Positions 1 to 4,453 of a DNA stretch of 5,587 bases are shown here, one piece after another. The translations under genes and the position numbers were made by a program. The notes under the pieces are model-generated. The model had not been told where the DNA came from, ran no database searches, and saw nothing but the letters and a program-made list of their open reading frames with translations. The DNA is taken from contig CAJUTD010000003.1 of NCBI GenBank assembly GCA_910589635.1, positions 1 to 5,587 of the forward strand, in the 5' to 3' direction. This stretch comes from an uncultured Lachnospiraceae bacterium (lineage in GTDB: Bacteria > Bacillota > Clostridia > Lachnospirales > Lachnospiraceae). Numbering within the stretch: position 1 is the stretch's first letter; each line of letters begins with the position of its first letter.

Positions 1-74
1 GGGTTGTTGAATTCTGCTTCTGTTTGTGTTATGTTTTAAGGAAGGTTTTGTTTACAGCATAAAGTTCGGTCGCT

Positions 75-110
75 TTTTAAAAACGTAATGGCAAGGGTAT
101 AAATTATACA
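75..110 (+). promoter_or_regulatory. Possible weak sigma-A-type promoter of the EFR1-MATE pair
   Basis: A TATAAA box at 98-103 (5 of 6 to TATAAT) lies 16 bp downstream of TTTAAA at 76-81 (4 of 6 to TTGACA). This would start transcription near 110 and give a leader of about 28 nt. An overlapping TATACA at 105-110 has no partner -35 box, and TTTACA at 51-56 has no good -10 box at the right spacing. The match is modest and the region is AT-rich, so this is only the best candidate. I see nothing else that can be supported in bases 1-118; short open stretches there run off the left edge and cannot be assigned. Confidence 0.28.
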
Positions 111-118
111 AAAGTAAC

Positions 119-131
119 AGGAGGCAGGAGG
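119..131 (+). promoter_or_regulatory. Tandem Shine-Dalgarno for the EFR1-family gene
   Basis: Two perfect AGGAGG hexamers, at 119-124 and 126-131, sit seven bases apart just before the ATG at 138. The second has an ideal 6-nt spacing to the start codon and fixes the start. The first is too far away to serve that ATG directly and could act as a standby site, although this is inference. Confidence 0.7.
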
Positions 132-137
132 AATAAA

Positions 138-902
138 ATGCTGGGTATATATTTTAGTGGGACAGGCAATTCACGCTACGCTTTGGAGTATTTTTTGAAA
201 CAATTTGACGAATCGGCAGAGGCTGTTTCCATCGAGGATGAGGACGCTGCCAGAAAAATCAGATGCCATACAGAGATTATTTTCAGCTATCCAGTGCAAT
301 ATAGCAACATCCCCAAAATGGTAAAAGATTTTGTGTACTTAAACGCATATTTATGGGATGGAAAGAAAGTTTTTATCATTGCGACAATGGGTATGTTCAG
401 CGGTGATGGAGCCGGTTTGCTGGGCAGACGGCTGCGCAGATACGGCGCACAGATTTCCGGCGGATTACATTTGAAAATGCCGGACAGCATCGCGGACGTC
501 TGGGCATTAAAACGTCCTCTGGAGAAAAACAAGGAACTTGTGTGCAAAGCGGAGCGCAAGATAGCGCAAGCCGCGCTGAGAATGAAAAATGGCGATGTTC
601 CGCAAGATGGAATGGGTTTCTTAAAACAAATGGTTGGTCTGTTTGGACAGCGTTTGTATTTTTCCAGTAAGACGGCGCAATATACAGAAAGAATCAAAGT
701 CGATACGATAGCATGTAACGGCTGCGGGAAATGCGCCGAATTGTGCCCAATGGAAAGTATACAGGTCAGACATAAGGTAGCGCGCGCAGGGAATAGATGT
801 ACCATGTGTTACCGCTGTATCAATAATTGCCCTCAGCAGGCGATTACCTTGATTGGGAGACGTGTGCGTGAGCAGGGGACGATTGAAAAATACTTGTCCT
901 AA
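138..902 (+). CDS. EFR1-family ferredoxin (flavodoxin-like domain plus two [4Fe-4S] clusters)
   Basis: Predicted cytoplasmic electron-transfer protein of 254 residues. The N-terminal region (about 1-160) is flavodoxin-like: the opening LGIYFSGTGNS (GTGNS at 8-12) is the phosphate-binding loop for FMN, and the stretch around 45-90 fits the rest of the fold. The C-terminal region (about 187-240) is a bacterial-type two-cluster ferredoxin with two complete CxxCxxCxxxCP motifs: Cys 193, 196, 199, 203 and Cys 221, 224, 227, 231. This combination and length match the EFR1 family of anaerobic Firmicutes, whose physiological partners are mostly unknown. The start is fixed by AGGAGG 6 nt upstream. A MATE transporter follows after 62 bp with no evident promoter or terminator between, which suggests an operon. 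The fold and cofactors are well supported; the redox partner and substrate cannot be told from sequence. Confidence 0.9.
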   Translation: MLGIYFSGTGNSRYALEYFLKQFDESAEAVSIEDEDAARKIRCHTEIIFSYPVQYSNIPKMVKDFVYLNAYLWDGKKVFIIATMGMFSGDGAGLLGRRLRRYGAQISGGLHLKMPDSIADVWALKRPLEKNKELVCKAERKIAQAALRMKNGDVPQDGMGFLKQMVGLFGQRLYFSSKTAQYTERIKVDTIACNGCGKCAELCPMESIQVRHKVARAGNRCTMCYRCINNCPQQAITLIGRRVREQGTIEKYLS

Positions 903-964
903 ATAATTAATATACATAGTTTATATAGTTTTGCAGAACTGAGTGTAGGAAAGGAAGAAATACC

Positions 965-2335
965 ATGGAGCAACGGATGAACAGCACATTATTTGAAAAA
1001 GAGGCGGTTTCTACTGCCGTTATCAAGCTGTCAGTACCGACAATTATCAGTTCACTTGTGATGGTAATCTATAATCTGGCGGATACTTATTTTGTCGGCC
1101 TGTTGGATGACCCGGTGCAGACGGCGGCCGTTACGCTGGCAGCGCCGGCGCTTCTCGCATTCAATGCAATAAATAATCTGTTTGGCGTCGGCACCTCAAG
1201 CGCGATGAGTCGTCTGCTCGGCAGGGGAGAGACAGAGAAGGTGAAGGAATGTTCAGCCTTTGGATTTTACTGCGCCCTGTTTTGCGCATGGATATTTTTT
1301 GTTTTGACATGGATATTTTTAAATCCGCTGGTTGGCTTGATGGGGGCGGATGCAGATAATTTTGCAGCCACTTGCGCATATATGAAATGGGCAGTTGCTT
1401 TCGGGGCCATTCCCTCTATTCTCAACGTTGTGTTTGCTTATCTGGTGCGTTCCGAGGGAAATTCCATGCATGCAAGCGTTGGCACGATGAGCGGGTGCAT
1501 TCTCAATATGATTTTAGATCCCTTTTTTATTCTGCCTATGGGGCTTAATATGGGGGCGGCCGGGGCTGGACTTGCTACATTTTTGTCTAATTGTGTGGCA
1601 TGTCTGTACTTTCTAGTGCTGTTATATATTAAGCGCCGGCGTACTTGCGTTTGTATTGATATCCGGCGGTTTTCTTTTCAGAAATCTATCATTGCCGATA
1701 TCTTTGGCGTTGGAATTCCGGCATCCATACAGAATCTTTTAAACGTTACGGGAATGACAGTTTTTAATAATTTTGCAACTGCCTATGGCTCGGAAGTAGT
1801 GGCGGCCATGGGGATTGTACAAAAGATTCAGATGGTTCCCTTGCAGATTACGCTGGGCGCTACACAGGGAATAATGCCTTTTGTCGGTTACAATTTTGCA
1901 AGCGGGAACCGAAAACGCATGAAAGAAGCGGTGATGTATCTGTTAAAAAGGACGATTCTGTTGATGTTTGTTGTGGCTGTGGCGGGCAGTTTGGCGTCTG
2001 GCAGCCTGATAGGTCTTTTTATCAAGAATCACGCAGTTATTAATTATGGTTCCCGGTTTTTGGTTGGTTTCCTGTTCGCTCTGCCTTTTGCATGTCTTGA
2101 CTATACGACGGTCGGTGTGTTTCAGGCCATTGGATCGGGAAAGAAATCACTGTTATTTGCATTTTTAAGAAAGATTGTATTGGAAATTCCGGCGTTAGTT
2201 TTGCTGAATTACTGGATTCCCTTGTATGGAATGCCGTACGCTTCGATGTGTGCAGAAATGATTTTGTCGCTGTTGGCAGTGAAGATGTTATGGGGGATAT
2301 TGCAGGGAGATAAGGCGGGGGTTTGCCATAAATAG
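965..2335 (+). CDS. MATE-family efflux transporter
   Basis: Integral membrane protein of 456 residues, the normal length for a 12-helix MATE (multidrug and toxic compound extrusion) transporter, which exports cationic drugs or metabolites in exchange for Na+ or H+. After a short polar head (1-17), the first half opens with the characteristic VIKLSVPTIISSLVMVIYN and ADTYFVG (about 40-46), followed by the conserved region with NNLFGVGTSSAMSRLLGRG (about 70-88). The second half repeats the pattern, with GVGIPASIQNLLNVTG at about 248-263 and QGIMPFVGYNFASGN at about 300-314. A purine-rich ribosome binding site (AGGAAAGGAAG, 947-957) lies 7 nt before this ATG; an ATG four codons later is a less likely start. 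It appears to be co-transcribed with the upstream EFR1-type gene. Substrate is not predictable. It belongs to the broad NorM/DinF-like group seen in clostridia, and a specific name such as norM would be an over-call. Confidence 0.93.
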   Translation: MEQRMNSTLFEKEAVSTAVIKLSVPTIISSLVMVIYNLADTYFVGLLDDPVQTAAVTLAAPALLAFNAINNLFGVGTSSAMSRLLGRGETEKVKECSAFGFYCALFCAWIFFVLTWIFLNPLVGLMGADADNFAATCAYMKWAVAFGAIPSILNVVFAYLVRSEGNSMHASVGTMSGCILNMILDPFFILPMGLNMGAAGAGLATFLSNCVACLYFLVLLYIKRRRTCVCIDIRRFSFQKSIIADIFGVGIPASIQNLLNVTGMTVFNNFATAYGSEVVAAMGIVQKIQMVPLQITLGATQGIMPFVGYNFASGNRKRMKEAVMYLLKRTILLMFVVAVAGSLASGSLIGLFIKNHAVINYGSRFLVGFLFALPFACLDYTTVGVFQAIGSGKKSLLFAFLRKIVLEIPALVLLNYWIPLYGMPYASMCAEMILSLLAVKMLWGILQGDKAGVCHK

Positions 2336-2353
2336 GAGATTTGTTAAATACTA

Positions 2354-2382
2354 TTGACAATAAAACTTGGCGGCTGTATGAT
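2354..2382 (+). promoter_or_regulatory. Strong sigma-A-type promoter of the membrane protein-XRE pair
   Basis: A perfect -35 box TTGACA (2354-2359) and a -10 box TATGAT (2377-2382, 5 of 6) are separated by exactly 17 bp, predicting a transcription start near 2389. It begins 18 bp after the MATE stop codon. Its presence rules out the TTG at 2354 as a start codon of the next gene, because that triplet is part of the -35 box and lies upstream of the transcript. Confidence 0.8.
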
Positions 2383-2404
2383 AAAGTTGCAAATAAAACT
2401 TGGC
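2354..2404 (+). repeat. Direct repeat flanking the promoter; candidate operator
   Basis: TTGACAATAAAACTTGGC (2354-2371) and TTGCAAATAAAACTTGGC (2387-2404) match at 16 of 18 positions, with an identical 13-bp core AATAAAACTTGGC at 2359-2371 and 2392-2404. The period is 33 bp, close to three helical turns, so both copies face the same side of the DNA. The first covers the -35 box and spacer; the second covers the expected start of transcription. This arrangement fits a repressor operator, and the XRE regulator encoded in the same unit is the obvious candidate to bind it. Binding itself is inference. Confidence 0.6.
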
Positions 2405-2412
2405 AAATCAAT

Positions 2413-2420
2413 TTGGAGGT
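2413..2420 (+). promoter_or_regulatory. Shine-Dalgarno that fixes the start of the small membrane protein
   Basis: TTGGAGGT with a GGAGG core at 2415-2419 stands 6-7 nt before the ATG at 2426. No comparable site precedes any in-frame start further upstream, so the protein begins at MDKEDILRKAQ. Confidence 0.85.
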
Positions 2421-2425
2421 ATTTC

Positions 2426-2731
2426 ATGGACAAGGAAGATATTTTGAGAAAAGCACAAGAAGAAAAGAGTGATGAGATGGAAATTCAGATTCGAGACAAA
2501 TCTATGAAATGGACTTACATTTCAATGGTTATTGCTGCCGCTATCTTTTCTTTTATTAGAGGTATGCAGGATTACCCTATGATGGACTTAACTGCCACAG
2601 TGTCCATTTCAGTGGCTGTCGGAAACTCTTACAGGTATATCAAATGCAAAGAAAAATCAAATTTATTCATTGCTATTGTTATGTTTGTAGTTTTTGTTTT
2701 TTCAACAATACGATTTGTTATGGGACATTAA
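2426..2731 (+). CDS. Small multi-pass membrane protein, DUF6442-like
   Basis: A protein of 101 residues when started at the ATG with the GGAGG site. Its N-terminus, MDKEDILRKAQEEK, followed by a charged stretch to about residue 28, resembles the DUF6442 family, which I recall as lying beside short XRE regulators in clostridia. That family assignment is from memory and not tested. The rest is membrane-like: hydrophobic segments at about 29-45 and 79-98 are clear, and one at about 52-69 is weaker, giving two or three spans. No catalytic or ligand-binding motif is visible and the function is unknown. It has its own promoter and an operator-like repeat, and the XRE gene starts 52 bp after its stop, so the two are probably one transcript. 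A role as membrane partner or target of the regulator is plausible but unproven. A longer reading frame from 2354 is excluded because it would start inside the -35 box. Confidence 0.75.
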   Translation: MDKEDILRKAQEEKSDEMEIQIRDKSMKWTYISMVIAAAIFSFIRGMQDYPMMDLTATVSISVAVGNSYRYIKCKEKSNLFIAIVMFVVFVFSTIRFVMGH

Positions 2732-2774
2732 ACCTTACTACAAAAATATTAAATTTTTAATTATTGCGTAAGGT
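2732..2774 (+). promoter_or_regulatory. Inverted repeat that can sequester the XRE gene's Shine-Dalgarno
   Basis: ACCTTAC (2732-2738) starts directly after the upstream TAA and is perfectly complementary to GTAAGGT (2768-2774), which contains the AAGG of the next gene's ribosome binding site. The AT-rich loop holds a second short palindrome (ATTAAA-TT-TTTAAT, 2748-2761). There is no T-run after the stem, so it is not a terminator. A ribosome stopping at 2729-2731 would cover the left arm and free the site, which suggests translational coupling. The structure is visible; the function is inferred. Confidence 0.45.
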
Positions 2775-2783
2775 GGTGGTAAT

Positions 2784-2993
2784 ATGGACGATAAACTTAT
2801 ATTAAAAAATCATCTGAAAGAAGCAAGGACAGAGAAGAGATTGTCACAAAGCCGGCTTGCAGATATGGTGGGCGTTTCCCGTAACACAATCAGTTCCATT
2901 GAAACAGGGCAATTCAGTCCTACCGCGAAGTTGGCGCTTATATTATGTATCGCACTTGACAAAAAGTTTGAAGAATTATTTTACTTCGATTGA
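2784..2993 (+). CDS. Short XRE/Cro-CI-type HTH transcriptional regulator
   Basis: A 69-residue DNA-binding protein made up of a single HTH_3-type domain (about 7-66) with no sensor domain. The helix-turn-helix covers LSQSRLADMVGVSRNTIS (20-37): LSQ-x-x-LA-x-x-VGVSR-x-TIS-x-IE-x-G is the textbook signature, with the recognition helix at about 32-40. The tail has the usual LALILCIALDKKFEELF. The length and sequence match the stand-alone Cro-like regulators common in Firmicutes. Ribosome binding site AAGGTGGTGG (2770-2779) precedes the ATG. It is co-directional with the membrane protein gene 52 bp upstream, and probably dimerises and represses that shared promoter through the 33-bp-spaced repeats, although this has not been shown. 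A possible hairpin over its ribosome binding site may keep its level below that of its partner. Confidence 0.92.
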   Translation: MDDKLILKNHLKEARTEKRLSQSRLADMVGVSRNTISSIETGQFSPTAKLALILCIALDKKFEELFYFD

Positions 2994-3132
2994 AGGCTGC
3001 GGCATGGATAGGATGACGCAATGGCAATAAGATTAAAATATGGAAATACAAATGTGGGAAGAAAATAGATGTTCATTGCTTATACAGGGGATTCTTGATT
3101 GCGTAAGGCTAAGGGGCATGATAGTATATCTG
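2994..3132 (+). other. Intergenic leader upstream of the GNAT gene, no supported gene
   Basis: This gap separates the XRE gene from the GNAT gene. I see no terminator (no stem followed by a T-run) and no convincing promoter: TTGATT at 3095-3100 is a partial -35 box but has no good -10 box at 16-18 bp. An open reading frame runs through it from 3040 in frame with the GNAT gene, but it lacks a ribosome binding site and its predicted residues do not extend the acetyltransferase fold. Confidence 0.5.
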
Positions 3133-3140
3133 AGGAGGGA
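3133..3140 (+). promoter_or_regulatory. Shine-Dalgarno that fixes the GNAT start
   Basis: AGGAGGGA lies 4-6 nt before the ATG at 3145. This is the only strong site in the reading frame and places the start 35 codons inside the longest open frame. Confidence 0.85.
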
Positions 3141-3144
3141 AAGT

Positions 3145-3627
3145 ATGTCAGTACAACTAGTTCCAGCATATAATTTTCAACAGGAAATCAGCAGCTTGTT
3201 TTCGGAATATGTAGAGATATTAATGGAAGGAGATCCGTCATTTGGTGAGTATCTTGCGATCCAAAATTATGAGGATGAATTAAAGCATTTAGAGAGTAAA
3301 TACGGCTTGCCGGAAGGAAGGTTATATCTTGCTTACAGTGATGGAGAATTAGCCGGCTGTATAGGTTTGAAGAAAATAGATAACTTAAATTGCGAGATGA
3401 AACGATTGTATGTAAGGCCTCGGTTTAGGGGGAGGGATATAGGCAATAGTTTGATCAGGCAGATCATAAATGATGCCAGGGAAATCGGCTATCAATCTAT
3501 GCTTCTGGACACGCTGCCCTTTTTAGAGAGTGCGATACATATGTATAAAATGCATGGATTTTATGAGATTGAAAGTTATAATGATAGTCCGATGGAAACG
3601 TCTATCTATATGAAGCTGGATTTATAA
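3145..3627 (+). CDS. GNAT-family N-acetyltransferase
   Basis: A cytosolic acyl-CoA-dependent N-acetyltransferase of 160 residues, the normal size for a single GNAT domain; substrate unknown. The core strands carry the acceptor side (RLYLAYSDGELAGCIGLKK, about 59-77). The CoA-binding motif A follows: MKRLYVRPRFRG (85-96), then RDIGNSLIRQII to about 108. Motif B is at about 118-139, ending AIHMYKMHGF, with Tyr134 in the position of the usual general acid. The pyrophosphate loop normally reads (R/Q)xxGx(G/A); here it reads R95-G-R-D98-I-G100, with Asp replacing the first glycine, a variation that may be tolerated in active members. The start is set by AGGAGG. A VOC-family gene follows after 40 bp with its own ribosome binding site, and the two may form one operon. 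The small-molecule or protein target cannot be inferred. Confidence 0.9.
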   Translation: MSVQLVPAYNFQQEISSLFSEYVEILMEGDPSFGEYLAIQNYEDELKHLESKYGLPEGRLYLAYSDGELAGCIGLKKIDNLNCEMKRLYVRPRFRGRDIGNSLIRQIINDAREIGYQSMLLDTLPFLESAIHMYKMHGFYEIESYNDSPMETSIYMKLDL

Positions 3628-3667
3628 TATATTATGTCAGGGCAAGTTTGGGCAAGAGGAGGTCATT

Positions 3668-4105
3668 ATGAATTTAGGGACGACGTATATTTGTGTGGAT
3701 GATATGCAGAAATCGTTAGCTTTTTATAAAGCATTGTTACAGAAAGAACCGTTATATGCCAATGAGGACAGATGGATTACCTTTGACTGCGGCAACACCT
3801 TATCGCTTTACAATAAACATTATGATGAAAAAATAATCAGCAGAGAGCCAAATGAATATTTTAATCAAGCGTATATTGATGATTTTTTTGCGGATAAGGG
3901 ACAGGCAAGGAATAATATTATCATCCTCAACTTTGAGGTGGATGATTTGAAACAGGAACATGAAAGGCTGTTGGGCCTTAATATCGGTAAGGTGTCTGAT
4001 TTGATGTACGTCAATGTGCATATGCCGTACTGGTATTTTAATATTGAGGATCCGGATGGTAATATTATTGAGATAACAGGACGTCTACGCGTATGGCAGG
4101 ACTGA
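3668..4105 (+). CDS. VOC-family (glyoxalase/bleomycin-resistance fold) protein
   Basis: A protein of 145 residues with the paired beta-alpha-beta-beta-beta modules of the vicinal oxygen chelate fold. Module one begins TTYICVDDMQKSLAFYKALL (5-24), with the usual VxDxxxSxxFY pattern. Module two begins LNFEVDDLKQEHERL (87-101) and ends YFNIEDPDGNIIEITG (123-138), a family hallmark (F-x-DPDGN-x-IE). The family holds metal-dependent lyases, dioxygenases and drug-binding resistance proteins. Here the first metal-ligand position, usually His before the first strand, is Thr/Tyr, and the strand around 44-48 lacks the usual Glu, while Glu135 is kept; metal chemistry is therefore doubtful and a ligand-binding or sequestering role is possible. 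AGAGGAGGT (3655-3663) precedes the ATG. Its stop overlaps the next reading frame by 13 bp, which suggests translational coupling. Confidence 0.87.
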   Translation: MNLGTTYICVDDMQKSLAFYKALLQKEPLYANEDRWITFDCGNTLSLYNKHYDEKIISREPNEYFNQAYIDDFFADKGQARNNIIILNFEVDDLKQEHERLLGLNIGKVSDLMYVNVHMPYWYFNIEDPDGNIIEITGRLRVWQD

Positions 4106-4419
4106 TAGACAATGATATGGGAAATTGCAGCAATGATAGAAATTTTTCAATATGTGGAATCAACTTTATCTTGAACAATGATAGCTTTTGGGAATATAAT
4201 ATGTATGGAAATGGATATGACTGGCAAACAGTTGTATGCGCATTTCTTGAGAAATATAAGGCACAGTTGAAAGGAAAATTAACTTTTGGCTGTGAAGCAA
4301 ATACTTTTTCAATGCAGTCAAAGACAAAAAACGTTGAAAGTTTTTGGTACTATATATTTACAATTATAGAAAATATAAATTTAAAACAAGATAGGCAAAA
4401 AAAGGAAATTGTGCTATAA
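4093..4419 (+). CDS. Imm51-like immunity protein (orphan)
   Basis: A small acidic-to-neutral protein of 108 residues. It resembles the Imm51 family of polymorphic-toxin immunity proteins: the hallmark GNGYDW (39-44) is followed by an amphipathic helix (TVVCAFLEKYKAQL, 46-59), then a strand GKLTFGCEANTFSMQSKTK (61-79) in place of the family's F-D-x-E-A-x-x-F-x-x-x-S segment, and a final helix (about 80-95). Imm51 members are thought to neutralise a cognate nuclease-type effector of a rival or sister cell; the assignment here rests on remembered family motifs. The start is uncertain: the ATG at 4093 overlaps the VOC gene by 13 bp and has no good ribosome binding site, while the ATG at 4117 would leave an 11-bp gap with an equally poor site. 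Either way, translation probably depends on ribosomes ending the VOC gene. No toxin gene is in the window, so the gene looks like an orphan immunity gene. Confidence 0.66.
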   Translation: MAGLIDNDMGNCSNDRNFSICGINFILNNDSFWEYNMYGNGYDWQTVVCAFLEKYKAQLKGKLTFGCEANTFSMQSKTKNVESFWYYIFTIIENINLKQDRQKKEIVL

Positions 4420-4420
4420 T
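4392..4420 (+). promoter_or_regulatory. Extended -10 promoter overlapping the Imm51-like stop codon
   Basis: A perfect TATAAT (4415-4420) is preceded by TGC (4412-4414), the extended -10 element, and lies 17 bp from TAGGCA (4392-4397, 4 of 6 to TTGACA). The transcription start would be near 4427. The TAA stop of the Imm51-like gene (4417-4419) lies inside the -10 box. This gives the hemerythrin gene its own transcript with a leader of about 27 nt. Confidence 0.72.
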
Positions 4421-4453
4421 GTGACATATTATTGTAAATGGAGGAGATACAGC

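Noticed and set aside
287..805. Long reverse-strand open frame opposite the EFR1-type gene
   Set aside because: It lies wholly inside a well-supported gene on the other strand, has no recognisable domain, and its Cys-rich look reflects the antisense of the ferredoxin region.
2354..2425. Longer start (TTG at 2354) for the small membrane protein
   Set aside because: That triplet is part of the -35 box, lies upstream of the predicted transcript start, and lacks a ribosome binding site; a good site precedes the ATG at 2426.
2763..3108. 11-bp repeat ATTGCGTAAGG at 2763-2773 and 3098-3108
   Set aside because: A few 11-bp matches are expected by chance in 5.6 kb, and the two copies sit in unrelated contexts.
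3040..3144. In-frame N-terminal extension of the GNAT gene from the ATG at 3040
   Set aside because: It has no ribosome binding site, it does not extend the acetyltransferase fold, and a strong AGGAGG site supports the start at 3145.
3623..3628. TATAAT across the GNAT stop as a promoter for the VOC gene
   Set aside because: No -35-like hexamer at 16-18 bp and no extended -10 TG; the area is simply AT-rich.
3640..3656. GGGCAAG repeated with a 10-bp period before the VOC gene
   Set aside because: Seven-base copies are too short to distinguish from chance, and the second merges into the ribosome binding site.
4326..4345. AAAAAC/GTTTTT inverted repeat resembling a terminator
   Set aside because: It lies inside the Imm51-like coding region, has a single G-C pair and would be too weak.
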